In this document: in pieces, positions 7,659-15,766 of the stretch
Layout of the letters: every line of letters begins with the position of its first letter
How positions within the stretch are numbered: the stretch's first letter is position 1
Assembly (NCBI RefSeq): GCF_021602155.1
Contig: NZ_BQHY01000007.1
Span: forward strand, 280,996-344,995
DNA: 64,000 nt
Source: Pseudomonas parakoreensis
GTDB lineage: Bacteria > Pseudomonadota > Gammaproteobacteria > Pseudomonadales > Pseudomonadaceae
Direction: 5' to 3'
Notes under the pieces: generated by a model
The model's input: only the letters and a program-made list of their open reading frames with translations
What the model was told of the DNA's origin: nothing
Databases searched by the model: none
Program-made: the position numbers and the translations under genes

Positions 7659-9275
7659 TCAGAAGCGGCTGACGCCGAAGCTGTTGGGTTGCAACGTGCG
7701 GATGTCGGCTTCGTGGCAGATATCCAGCAGGTAACCGAGCAGGGTGCGCGTATCGCGCGGGTCGATCAGGCCGTCGTCCCACAGGTTGGCGCTGCCGTAG
7801 AGTGCGGTGGACTGGCTGTCGAGCTTCTGCGCGGTGACCTGTTCGAGCATGTCGAGCATTTTCGGATCCGGCACCAAGCCTTCCTTGAGCTGTTTGGCCT
7901 CGGTGACAATGCGCAGCACCTTGCCGGCCTGTGCGCCGCCCATCACCGCCGTGCGGCTGTTGGGCCAGGCAAAAATGAAGCGTGGATCGAGACCGCGCCC
8001 GCACATCGCATAGTTGCCGGCGCCGTAGGAGCCACCGACGACAATCGTCAGTTTAGGCACTCGGGCATTGGCCACCGCTTGAATCAGTTTCGAGCCGTGT
8101 TTGATCACGCCTTGCTGCTCGGATTCGGTGCCGACCATGAACCCGGTGGTGTTGTGGAAGAACAGCAGCGGCGTCTGGCTCTGATCGCACAGTTGAATGA
8201 ACTGCGCGGCCTTGCTCGCCCCGGCGGGGGTGATCGGGCCGTTGTTGCCGATCAGGCCGCAGGCACGGCCCTGGATTTTCAACTGGCCGCAGATGGTCTG
8301 CTGATCGAACTCGCCTTTGAATTCGAGAAACTCCGATTCATCGGCTATCCGCGCAATGATTTCGCGCACGTCGTAGGGCTTCTTCGGGTCGTCGGGAATC
8401 AGCCCGAGCAACTCGTCGATCGGGTACAGCGGGTCCTTGTATTGCGGTTCCGGCAACCACGGCAGTTGTTCGTTCCACGGCAGCAGGCGCAGGATCTCGC
8501 GCACCAGACGCACGCCATCGGCATCGTTCTCGGCCAGGTATTCGGCGGTGCCAGCAACCTGTGCGTGCATTTCTGCGCCACCCAGCTCTTCATCGGTGGC
8601 GACCTCGCCCGTCGCGGCTTTGAGCAGCGGCGGCCCGGCAAGAAACAGCTTGGCCTTGCCGCGCACCACCACCACATAATCCGACAGCCCCGGTTGATAG
8701 GCGCCACCGGCCGTGGCCGAGCCATGCACTACGGTGATCTGCGGCAGCCCCATGGCCGACATCCGCGCCTGATTGGCAAAACTGCGCGCGCCCTCGACGA
8801 ATATCTCCGCCGCATAATTGAGGTTGGCGCCGCCGCTTTCGGCGAGGGTGATCACCGGCAGTTTGTTCTCTTGGGCGATCTGTTGCAGACGCAGGGATTT
8901 CTTCAGGCCGGTGGGGGAAATGGTGCCGCCCTTGATTGCGCTGTTGTTGGCCACCACCATCGCCCGAATGCCGGACACATAACCGATCCCGGCGATCAAG
9001 CCACCGCCGGCGGCGCTGCCATCCTTGTCGTCGTGCAGTTTGTAGCCGGCCAGGCTCGCCAGTTCGAGGAACGGTGCGCCGGGGTCGAGCAACAGGTTCA
9101 GGCGTTCGCGGGGCAGCAGTTGCCCGCGCTTGTCGAATTTGGTCTTGGCTTCGGCAGCCTTGTTCAGCAGGTTCTGTTCCAGTTGCTGGACGTGCTCGAT
9201 GGCCGTGAGCATCGCCGCGCGGTTGCGGGCGAAGGCTTCGCTGTGCGGATCAAGTTCGGACTGGATCTGCGGCAT
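7659..9275 (-). CDS. atuC: Geranyl-CoA carboxylase beta subunit (carboxyltransferase)
   Basis: 538 residues with two crotonase-like carboxyltransferase halves. The N half has SGGANLNYAAE and HGSATAGGAYQPG; the C half has NNTGFMVGTESEQ, GGSYGAGNYAMCGRG and VMGGAQAGKV. It receives carboxyl from AtuF biotin and places it on the beta-methyl group of geranyl-CoA. Methylcrotonyl-CoA carboxylase beta (LiuB) is the closest relative. A structure-based residue check (small residue in geranyl-CoA versus Phe in methylcrotonyl-CoA enzymes) would confirm specificity. Start at 9275 lies 3 bases after the atuB stop. Confidence 0.9.
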   Translation of the reverse strand: MPQIQSELDPHSEAFARNRAAMLTAIEHVQQLEQNLLNKAAEAKTKFDKRGQLLPRERLNLLLDPGAPFLELASLAGYKLHDDKDGSAAGGGLIAGIGYVSGIRAMVVANNSAIKGGTISPTGLKKSLRLQQIAQENKLPVITLAESGGANLNYAAEIFVEGARSFANQARMSAMGLPQITVVHGSATAGGAYQPGLSDYVVVVRGKAKLFLAGPPLLKAATGEVATDEELGGAEMHAQVAGTAEYLAENDADGVRLVREILRLLPWNEQLPWLPEPQYKDPLYPIDELLGLIPDDPKKPYDVREIIARIADESEFLEFKGEFDQQTICGQLKIQGRACGLIGNNGPITPAGASKAAQFIQLCDQSQTPLLFFHNTTGFMVGTESEQQGVIKHGSKLIQAVANARVPKLTIVVGGSYGAGNYAMCGRGLDPRFIFAWPNSRTAVMGGAQAGKVLRIVTEAKQLKEGLVPDPKMLDMLEQVTAQKLDSQSTALYGSANLWDDGLIDPRDTRTLLGYLLDICHEADIRTLQPNSFGVSRF

Positions 9276-9278
9276 GGC

Positions 9279-10148
9279 TTACTCCTTGTCCTTGAGGACG
9301 TCGGGCAGGTACGCCCGATGGAAACCGTTGAACGACTCGCTGTGGCTCGCCTTGTGCAGCGGCCATGCACGGCTGCCGAGGCTGGCCGCACCATCGATTT
9401 TCAAGGTGCTGCCGCTGATGAACGCCGCCGCCGGACTGAGCAGGAAAACGATCGCCGCACTGACCTCGGATTCGGTACCAATGCGCTTGAGCGGTACGTG
9501 TTCGCGCAAGGTCGGGATCACCGCTTTGAACGCGCCCTCATAAGTGTCCATGCCGCTGGACGCGATCCACCCCGGCGCCACCGCATTGACCCGCACCCCG
9601 GCGTAACCCCACTCGAATGCGGCGGTCTTGGTGAAGTTGTCCATCCCCGAACGTGCCGCTCCGGAATGGCCCATGCCGGGCATGCCGCCCCACATGTCGG
9701 CGAGCATGTTGACGATGCTGCCGCCGTGTTTACTCATCGACTGGTTGAACACTTCCCGGGCCATCAGGAAGCCGCCGACCAGATTGGTGCGCAGCACGGT
9801 TTCGAAGCCTTTCTGATTGATCGCGGCCAGTGGCGACGGGTATTGGCCGCCGGCATTGTTGACCAGGCCGTGGATCGGCCCGTGCTCGGCGATCAACTCA
9901 GTGACCAGTTGTTTTACCGCGTCTTCGTCACGGATGTCGCAGGCGTGCCAGTGTGCGCGGCCACCGTCTTCGGCGATTTCGGCGGCGACTTTTTGCAGTT
10001 TTTCCGGCTTGCGCCCGACCAGCAGCACCCTGGCGCCGAGCGCTGCCAGTTCATGAGCGGTGCAACGGCCGATGCCACTGCCGCCACCGGTGACGATGAG
10101 GGTCTGGCCGCTGAACAGATCGGCTTTGAAAATCGATGCGTAAGCCAT
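9279..10148 (-). CDS. atuB: SDR-family oxidoreductase/enoyl-CoA reductase-like AtuB
   Basis: 289-residue short-chain dehydrogenase with the NAD(P) site TGGGSGIG (about residues 20-27) and LVNNAGG. The usual YxxxK catalytic pair is absent: the aligned segment reads HSGAARSGMDN, with Ser and Arg in place of Tyr and Lys. That resembles the peroxisomal trans-2-enoyl-CoA reductase (PECR) branch more than alcohol dehydrogenases. AtuB is an essential but poorly defined part of the atu pathway. ATG at 10148 was chosen because AGAGG lies 7 bases upstream; a TTG three codons earlier would overlap that site. The gap from atuA is 12 bases, so they are in one transcript. Confidence 0.86.
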   Translation of the reverse strand: MAYASIFKADLFSGQTLIVTGGGSGIGRCTAHELAALGARVLLVGRKPEKLQKVAAEIAEDGGRAHWHACDIRDEDAVKQLVTELIAEHGPIHGLVNNAGGQYPSPLAAINQKGFETVLRTNLVGGFLMAREVFNQSMSKHGGSIVNMLADMWGGMPGMGHSGAARSGMDNFTKTAAFEWGYAGVRVNAVAPGWIASSGMDTYEGAFKAVIPTLREHVPLKRIGTESEVSAAIVFLLSPAAAFISGSTLKIDGAASLGSRAWPLHKASHSESFNGFHRAYLPDVLKDKE

Positions 10149-10160
10149 GAAGCCCAACCT

Positions 10161-11951
10161 CTAGTCGAGTTGTTCGGCGATGCTCTGCGGCACCGGGATC
10201 TGGATTTCCAGCAACTGCTGGGCGAAGGCCTTGCCCTGTGGATCAATGCGCAGACTTGCCACGCCACCGCCACCGAGGGCGTTTTCCAGCAGGAAATTCA
10301 GGCTGTGGGTGCCGGGCAGGTACCAGCGTTCGACCCGGCCATGGATCGGGTCGAGCACGTGGCGCATCCAGTCGACGATGACCGCCGGCGTCAGCGCTTC
10401 GGCGATCCACGGCAGGTATTCCGGCCGACGCGGCAGGACGCCGATGTTGCTGTGGTTGCCCTTGTCGCCGGAGCGCGCCACCGCCAGTTTGACCAACGCC
10501 ACGCTGGCGTCGGCGCGGCCTTGGGGTTTGGGTGGCTGTTCGGGAGTTGGCAGAGCGTGGCTGTCGAGTGGTGTTTGCGCAGGCAGGGCGCAGGGGTATT
10601 GCTCACCGGCCATGTCGATTTGCAGGGTGCAGGCGTTTTTGTCGATCAGGAACGAGAACAGGCGGATCAGCGGATAGACCGTCGGCCGCCCGCCGACGAT
10701 GCCGGTCAGTCCCGGCGCCATGCCGGTCGCGGCCTGGGCGATTTCCCGGGAGAACAGGATCAGCGCCGGTTTCAGTGGATGGCGCACCGCGAGTTTGATC
10801 ACCACCTCGCGGCTGTCACGGCGCTGACCGTGAGGGCCGTAAGTGGCTTCACTGCCGAGCAGTTCGATGTTGACTTCGCTGTAGGGCGGCCAGCCGCGCT
10901 GGCTGAACATTTCCGAGGTTTTGTCGATGATCGCCTGGCTCACGCGACGGGCCTTGTCCACCGCATCGATGCCGGCGATCAGGCAACTGGCGGTGCAGCG
11001 AAAGCCGTCCGGGTAAGTGGCGCTGACCTTGTATTTATCGCTGGGTGGCAAGCCTTTGGCACCGTGCACATGCACGGTGTTTTTGCCCTGTTGCTGCAGT
11101 TTCACTTGAGTGAAATCGCAGACTACGTCTGGCAACAGATACGCCTGTGGATCACCGATTTCATAGAGCATCTGCTCGCCAACCGTCAGTGGCGTCACTA
11201 ACCCGCCGGAGCCCTCGGGTTTGCTGACGATGAACTGGCCGTCGGCGCTGACGTCGACGATGGGAAAACCGATGTGTTCGTAATCCGGCACATCGCGCCA
11301 GTCGGTAAAATTGCCCCCGGTACATTGTGCGCCGCACTCGATGATGTGCCCGGCCAGCGCCGCCTGAGCGAGTTTGTCGTAGTCGTGCCAGGCCCAGCCG
11401 AACTCATGCACCAGCGCCGCGCTGACCACCGCGCTGTCGACCACGCGCCCGGTGATGACGATGTCGGCGCCCAGGCGCAGGGCTTCGACGATGCCCGGCG
11501 CGCCGAGGTAGGCGTTGGTCGATACGCACATCGGCGGCAGCGGCGCGCCGTTGAACATTTCGTGGATGCCTTGAGTGGCGAGTTGCTTGAATTGCGGCTG
11601 CAGGTCGTCGCCGAGCAGCACGGCGATTTTCAGACTGACCCCGGCCTTGTCGCAGGCGGCCTGCAGGGCGGCGGCACAGGCTTTCGGATTGATTCCGCCC
11701 GCGTTGCTGATCACGCGAATCTTCTGTTCGACCAGTTGCGGCAGCAGCGGCGCGAGCACTTCGACAAAATCCCCGGCGAACCCGGCCTGTGGGTCCTTCA
11801 TGCGGGCGCCGGCCATGATCGACATCGTGATCTCGGCCAGGTAATCGAACACCAGATAATCCAGGCGCCCGCCTGCCACGAGCTGGGCAGCGGCGGTGCT
11901 GGTGTCACCCCAGAATGCGCTGGCGCATCCGATGCGAACGGTCGTGGGCAT
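10161..11951 (-). CDS. atuA: Acyclic terpene utilisation protein AtuA
   Basis: 596 residues beginning MPTTVRIGCASAFWGDT. It matches the AtuA family (N-terminal former DUF1446 domain followed by a small C-terminal domain), with signatures such as YLVFDYLAEITMSIMAGAR, SNAGGINPKACA and VARSGDKGNHSNIGV. AtuA is required for growth on citronellol; its biochemical step is unsettled. It is the first gene of the operon, and its start at 11951 follows a GGTGATC-type site within the atuR-atuA intergenic region. The 31-residue upstream extension would run through the operator-like repeats and is rejected. Confidence 0.9.
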   Translation of the reverse strand: MPTTVRIGCASAFWGDTSTAAAQLVAGGRLDYLVFDYLAEITMSIMAGARMKDPQAGFAGDFVEVLAPLLPQLVEQKIRVISNAGGINPKACAAALQAACDKAGVSLKIAVLLGDDLQPQFKQLATQGIHEMFNGAPLPPMCVSTNAYLGAPGIVEALRLGADIVITGRVVDSAVVSAALVHEFGWAWHDYDKLAQAALAGHIIECGAQCTGGNFTDWRDVPDYEHIGFPIVDVSADGQFIVSKPEGSGGLVTPLTVGEQMLYEIGDPQAYLLPDVVCDFTQVKLQQQGKNTVHVHGAKGLPPSDKYKVSATYPDGFRCTASCLIAGIDAVDKARRVSQAIIDKTSEMFSQRGWPPYSEVNIELLGSEATYGPHGQRRDSREVVIKLAVRHPLKPALILFSREIAQAATGMAPGLTGIVGGRPTVYPLIRLFSFLIDKNACTLQIDMAGEQYPCALPAQTPLDSHALPTPEQPPKPQGRADASVALVKLAVARSGDKGNHSNIGVLPRRPEYLPWIAEALTPAVIVDWMRHVLDPIHGRVERWYLPGTHSLNFLLENALGGGGVASLRIDPQGKAFAQQLLEIQIPVPQSIAEQLD

Positions 11952-11997
11952 GGTGATCTCCGACTCAGGAACCTGCGACAGAAGTGTCTGGAGGCTA

Positions 11998-12013
11998 CCA
12001 AGCAAGCGCTTGG
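11998..12013. promoter_or_regulatory. Putative AtuR operator 1
   Basis: CCAAGCAAGCGCTTGG, containing the perfect 10-base palindrome CAAGCGCTTG with CCAAG/CTTGG half-sites. It is the exact reverse complement of the second copy at 12041-12056. It lies 46 bases upstream of the atuA start codon in the divergent atuA/atuR region, where the AtuR repressor is expected to bind. Confidence 0.75.
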
Positions 12014-12040
12014 TTTGTAAACAGCTGAAATATCTTCTGC

Positions 12041-12056
12041 CCAAGCGCTTGCTTGG
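12041..12056. promoter_or_regulatory. Putative AtuR operator 2
   Basis: CCAAGCGCTTGCTTGG is the exact inverted copy of operator 1, with start points 43 bases (about four helical turns) apart. The pair is symmetric about 12027 and sits between the two divergent genes, suiting co-regulation of atuR and atuA. Confidence 0.75.
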
Positions 12057-12134
12057 TTGCCGCCTGCGGCTTAAATTGCGCGCAACCCTGCGTGTTCAGG
12101 GGGCAACAGACTGATCGACTGTAGGAGAGAACGG

Positions 12135-12770
12135 GTGGACGAGCAAAAAGCCCTGAGGGTCATGCGCGAACTGGTCGACCAAGGCCAACTGACCGACCCT
12201 GACAGCGCACGCGGCAAACTGCTGCAAGTGGCCGCCCACCTGTTCCGCAACAAAGGCTATGAACGCACCACCGTGCGCGATCTGGCCGGGGCGGTGGGGA
12301 TTCAGTCCGGGAGCATTTTTCATCACTTCAAAAGCAAGGATGAAATCCTTCGTGCGGTGATGGAGGAGACCATCGTCTACAACACCGCGTTGATGCGCGC
12401 CGCGCTGGCCGAAGCCGCCAATGTACGCGAGCGGGTGCTGGCGCTGATTCGTTGCGAGTTGCAGTCGATCATGGGCGGCAGCGGCGAAGCAATGGCGGTG
12501 CTGGTCTACGAGTGGCGATCGTTGTCCGAGGAGGGGCAGGCCCGGGTGCTGGCCCTGCGTGATGTCTATGAAGAGATCTGGTTGCAAGTGCTGGGCGAAG
12601 CCAAGGACGCCGGGTTTATCCGTGGCGATGTTTTCATTACCCGACGTTTCCTCACCGGCGCACTGTCCTGGACCACCACCTGGTTCCGCGCTGGCGGCAG
12701 CCTGAGCCTTGATCAGTTGGCCGATGAAGCGCTGATTCTGGTGCTCGAAGAGCGCCAGTCCACTTTCTAA
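12135..12770 (+). CDS. atuR: TetR-family repressor of the atu operon
   Basis: 211 residues. The N-terminal TetR DNA-binding domain spans about residues 25-75 (LLQVAAHLFRNKGYERTTVRDLAGAVG, HTH with SGSIFHHFKSKDEIL), followed by an all-helical ligand domain. It is divergent from atuA with two operator-like repeats between them, as in P. aeruginosa, where AtuR represses atuABCDEFGH and is released by pathway CoA intermediates. GTG start at 12135 has GGAGAG 5 bases upstream. No atuG or atuH follows here. Confidence 0.9.
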   Translation: MDEQKALRVMRELVDQGQLTDPDSARGKLLQVAAHLFRNKGYERTTVRDLAGAVGIQSGSIFHHFKSKDEILRAVMEETIVYNTALMRAALAEAANVRERVLALIRCELQSIMGGSGEAMAVLVYEWRSLSEEGQARVLALRDVYEEIWLQVLGEAKDAGFIRGDVFITRRFLTGALSWTTTWFRAGGSLSLDQLADEALILVLEERQSTF

Positions 12771-12850
12771 CAGGCCGGGAAACTGGCTAACTGGGCGAAA
12801 CCGCCTAGCTTGAATGCATTGATTGCCATTTTTTCGGGGAGTGGGGTGTT

Positions 12851-13648
12851 TTGAAGTCTTCGCCAATTCGGACGACCGCAGGGCTTTTGCTCGTAGCGCT
12901 GGCGGTATTTTGGGTGCTACCCGCACAGGCAGCGCAACTGGTTCGGGTGGGCGCGGCGCATTTTCCGCCTTACACCGTGCGTCCGGAAAGTGGTGCCGAC
13001 ACTGGCCTGCTGCCGCAACTGGTCGAGGCGCTCAATGCACTGCAGGCAGACTATCAGTTCGTACTGGTACCGACTTCGATTCCTCGGCGCTTCGGTGATT
13101 TCAAGCAGGGCCGGATCGACATGGCGATCTTCGAGAACCCCGATTGGGGCTGGAAGGAGATTCCTCATACCGACGTCGATATGGGCCTGGAAGATGCCGA
13201 GATTTTCGTCGCGCAACGTGAAGACGGTCGCCAGCAGAACTATTTCGCCGACCTCAAGGGCAAACGTCTGGCGCTGTACAGCGGTTATCACTATGAGTTC
13301 GCCAACTTCAACGCCGATCCCAAATACCTCGCCGATACCTTCAACGCGACGCTGACCTATTCCCACGACAGCAACCTGCTGATGGTGCTGCGCGGGCGCG
13401 CCGACATCGCTCTGGTCACGCGCTCGTACCTGTTCGATTATCTGCTGCGCAACGAGAAAGTGCGTGACGAATTGCTGGTGTCGCAACGCATCGATCAGGT
13501 CTACCACCATTACGCCATTCTGCGTCCGACGGCACCGATCACTGGCGAGGCGTTCGGCAAGTTGCTGCAGGGTTTGCGCGACAATGGCCAGATGCTGAAG
13601 ATCTTCGATCCTTACAAGATTGCCGTGGTGCCGGTGGCTCATCGCTGA
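12851..13648 (+). CDS. Periplasmic solute-binding protein, family 3 type
   Basis: 265 residues starting at TTG 12851 (GGGGAG-type site 5-10 bases upstream). A signal peptide covers about residues 1-27, ending AQA-A. The mature part (VRVGAAHFPPYTVRP, then GLLPQLVEALNAL and FKQGRIDMAIFENPDWG) is a family-3 extracellular solute-binding fold. No permease or ATPase gene is adjacent, so it is an orphan binding or sensor protein; the ligand is unknown. It lies between atuR and pvdY on the same strand, but a PvdS box immediately after it shows pvdY has its own promoter. Confidence 0.82.
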   Translation: MKSSPIRTTAGLLLVALAVFWVLPAQAAQLVRVGAAHFPPYTVRPESGADTGLLPQLVEALNALQADYQFVLVPTSIPRRFGDFKQGRIDMAIFENPDWGWKEIPHTDVDMGLEDAEIFVAQREDGRQQNYFADLKGKRLALYSGYHYEFANFNADPKYLADTFNATLTYSHDSNLLMVLRGRADIALVTRSYLFDYLLRNEKVRDELLVSQRIDQVYHHYAILRPTAPITGEAFGKLLQGLRDNGQMLKIFDPYKIAVVPVAHR

Positions 13649-13668
13649 CCGATTTTCATCCGGGCGGC

Positions 13669-13692
13669 TAAATTTCTCCTCTCGGCTCACGT
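13669..13692 (+). promoter_or_regulatory. PvdS iron-starvation box upstream of pvdY
   Basis: TAAAT at 13669 and CGT at 13690 are separated by exactly 16 bases, the spacing of PvdS-dependent promoters. The start codon is 41 bases downstream of the CGT. Confidence 0.8.
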
Positions 13693-13732
13693 CCCATCGT
13701 TGAACTGTCGACGATTATCGTGAGCCCGACCC

Positions 13733-14746
13733 ATGTCCAATCTGAATGACCTGACTGCCCTGGCCCTGCCTTCGGGCAGCCAACTGGTAGCCGATGCCAC
13801 TGAAAGCCGTCTGAGCCTGAGCCTGGACGGGCAACCGCTGATTCGCCTGCGCCTGGATCGCCTGGGCAAAGGCCCGATCCAGCTCGACGAGCGTTACGCA
13901 CTGCCCGTGGGGCAGGCGCTGTGGGCGGCCTGTTACTGGTTGTTCGCACGCGATCCGGACTGTCAGCAACTGCTCTGGCAACTCGATCAACCACCCACTG
14001 AAGCGTTGCTCAGCGGTTTGCTGGTCAGCACCGAAGTGGCTGGTGAATACCGCTGCGAACGCACCCTGTTCTGGCAGTTGCCGCAACCCTGGCTGGGCAC
14101 GTCGCTGACCGGCAGCTACCCGCAACAAATGGTGATCAGTCACGGCAAGCGCCATCCGCTGCGCCCGGCGAAGCCGCGCGGTGAGGTCTATCGGCGTTTC
14201 GATGCGCGTCTCGGTGCGTGGATTTCCCTGCGTACGCTGGAGATCGAGCAGGATCTGGCGCGTTTCAATCGCTGGCAGAACAGCCCGCGAGTCGCCAGTT
14301 TCTGGCAGGAGGAGGGCAGCCTCGAGCAGCATCGCGAATACCTGAGCAAGCTCGACGCCGATCCGCACACCCTGACGCTGATCGGCTGTTTCGACGATCA
14401 ACCGTTTGCCTATTTCGAGGCCTACTGGGCCAAGGAAGACCGTATCGCGCCGTTCTACGACGCCGACAATTACGACCGTGGCATTCACATGCTGGTGGGA
14501 GAGGAAAACCACCGTGGCCCGCACAAGGTCGCGAGCTGGTTGTCGGCGCTGGTGCACTACCTGTTTCTGGATGATCCGCGGACCCAGCGCGTGGTCGCCG
14601 AACCGCGTGCCGATAACGCGAAGATGATCGGCCACATGCACAACCAGTGCTTCCACTGCGAGAAGGAGTTCGACTTTCCGCACAAGCGCGCGGCCTTGAT
14701 GATTCTGGGACGTGAGCGGTTTTTTGATCGGTGCAAGCTGGCGTAA
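13733..14746 (+). CDS. pvdY: N5-hydroxyornithine acetyltransferase, pvdY type (IucB-like)
   Basis: 337 residues; the C-terminal half (about 155-330) is the siderophore acetyltransferase domain found in IucB/RhbD, with SFWQEEGSLEQH, YWAKEDRIAPFYD, RGIHMLVGE, RGPHK (acyl-CoA loop) and VVAEPRADNAKMI. Such enzymes transfer an acetyl group to a hydroxylamine, here most likely N5-hydroxyornithine, for incorporation into pyoverdine. The PvdS box directly upstream and pvdS/pvdL next door support a pyoverdine role. If correct, the pyoverdine should contain acetyl-hydroxyornithine or a product derived from it. The substrate is inferred, not seen. Confidence 0.82.
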   Translation: MSNLNDLTALALPSGSQLVADATESRLSLSLDGQPLIRLRLDRLGKGPIQLDERYALPVGQALWAACYWLFARDPDCQQLLWQLDQPPTEALLSGLLVSTEVAGEYRCERTLFWQLPQPWLGTSLTGSYPQQMVISHGKRHPLRPAKPRGEVYRRFDARLGAWISLRTLEIEQDLARFNRWQNSPRVASFWQEEGSLEQHREYLSKLDADPHTLTLIGCFDDQPFAYFEAYWAKEDRIAPFYDADNYDRGIHMLVGEENHRGPHKVASWLSALVHYLFLDDPRTQRVVAEPRADNAKMIGHMHNQCFHCEKEFDFPHKRAALMILGRERFFDRCKLA

Positions 14747-14750
14747 AAGC

Positions 14751-14826
14751 AAAAGATCGCAGCCTTCGGCAGCTCCTGCATGAAAGGTATTCCTCTGTAG
14801 GAACTGCTGAAGGCTGCGATCTTTTT
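14751..14826. repeat. REP doublet (REPIN), TGTAGGAGCTGC family
   Basis: AAAAGATCGCAGCCTTCGGC and its reverse complement face each other with degenerate tips (GGAACTGCTGAAGGC on the right). It lies between convergent pvdY and pvdS and probably ends both transcripts. Confidence 0.88.
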
Positions 14827-14842
14827 CTGCGATGAACCGGGC

Positions 14843-15397
14843 TTAGCGCCGACCCATCGAGGCCGCATCCCCACGGCTGCCCGACACCTTGCGGCAGTGC
14901 ACCAGTGCATCGCGAATCATGAAGTTGACCAGGGTCGGCGAGACGCCGAGTTCCTTGGCGATGTCCTTTTGCGGCACGCCGTGCAGGCGGTACATCTCGA
15001 AGGCGTAACGGGTGCGGCTGGGCAGTTCGGTCAGCGCGTCGGCGATGTGCTCCAGCGTCGAGAAATTGATGTGCGAGGTTTCCGGCGAAGCGCCCTGAAT
15101 GACCACGTTCAACCCTTCCTCTTCGGGGCCCGAGTACTTTTGTTCCAGCGCCTGTTTGCGGTAGTGATCGATGGCGAGGTTGCGCACGATCTGGAACAGG
15201 TAACTCAATTGCGCCTTGATCGACGAGGTGATCGGCGGCGCCGATTGCAAGCGGAAGAACGCATCCTGCACCACGTCTTCGGCGCGCGAACGGCAGCCGG
15301 TAATGCGCGCTGCGATCTTCACCAGAATCACTCGATTGTCGACGAAGGCCTGAAGTAGCGGTGAATCGCACCTGCTTGTGGATACTTGTTCCGTCAT
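14843..15397 (-). CDS. pvdS: ECF sigma factor PvdS
   Basis: 184-residue ECF sigma factor with region 2 (RAEDVVQDAFFRLQSAP; YLFQIVRNLAIDHYRK) and region 4 (LPSRTRYAFEMYRLHGV, then KDIAKELGVSPTLVNFMI). Sequence and neighbourhood match PvdS, the iron-starvation sigma factor that directs RNA polymerase to pyoverdine promoters with TAAAT-N16-CGT. Start at 15397 (MTEQ) follows a Shine-Dalgarno-like GGTGATT; an upstream Met at 15406 adds three residues. Upstream lies a Fur box overlapping a sigma-70 promoter, so it should be shut off by iron. It is divergent from pvdL. Confidence 0.95.
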   Translation of the reverse strand: MTEQVSTSRCDSPLLQAFVDNRVILVKIAARITGCRSRAEDVVQDAFFRLQSAPPITSSIKAQLSYLFQIVRNLAIDHYRKQALEQKYSGPEEEGLNVVIQGASPETSHINFSTLEHIADALTELPSRTRYAFEMYRLHGVPQKDIAKELGVSPTLVNFMIRDALVHCRKVSGSRGDAASMGRR

Positions 15398-15466
15398 GGA
15401 AATCACCTTGCTGCCAATAGGTTAGTGGGACGCCGGGGGACGAGGCCGTCCTACACATCGAGCGAC

Positions 15467-15499
15467 AAATTATGTTGAATGATAATGATTGTCAATTGA
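15467..15499 (-). promoter_or_regulatory. Fur box and sigma-70 promoter of pvdS
   Basis: 15481-15499 read on the minus strand ends in AATCATTATC, matching 14 of 19 positions of the Fur consensus. It contains the -35 hexamer TTGACA (15495-15490), with a TAATTT-type -10 at 15472-15467 (17-base spacer). A Fur-iron complex bound here would block the promoter. Confidence 0.8.
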
Positions 15500-15589
15500 G
15501 AAAGAGAACTAATGCTCCGTAAAGGTGCGAATCGAGAACTGCGACACACCGCCACACCCCGGCCCCCGTTGGCGATCCTGCCCGCTGAC

Positions 15590-15613
15590 TAATTATTTGC
15601 AGACGCCATCCGT
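15590..15613 (+). promoter_or_regulatory. PvdS iron-starvation box upstream of pvdL
   Basis: TAATT at 15590 and CGT at 15611 with a 16-base spacer; one mismatch to TAAAT. It is the only such pair I found in the intergenic region and gives a leader of about 150 bases. Confidence 0.7.
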
Positions 15614-15766
15614 TCTCATTGGTGAATGGCTTCGGGGGTACAGCCCCGGCCAGACAGCATTCCCCAAGCCTTGCGCGGTCGGCACAGACCACGCCCTGCA
15701 CGCCCACGACTGGCGTGACGCAGCAACCCGATTCCACTAGCAAGCCGAATTCAGGCAGGAAACCTC

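Larger units (their letters stand above)
15398..15766. other. pvdS-pvdL divergent control region
   Basis: This 369-base region holds, from left to right, the minus-strand pvdS promoter with Fur box (15467-15499) and the plus-strand PvdS box for pvdL (15590-15613). About 150 bases of untranslated leader then follow before the pvdL start at 15767. No gene of its own was recognised. Confidence 0.75.

Noticed and set aside
10149-10157. TTG start for atuB three codons upstream
   Set aside because: It would sit on the AGAGG ribosome binding site that serves the ATG at 10148.
7392-11201. 1269-codon plus-strand open frame opposite atuA-atuD
   Set aside because: It runs across several well-supported genes on the other strand and has no recognisable domain; a shadow of codon bias.
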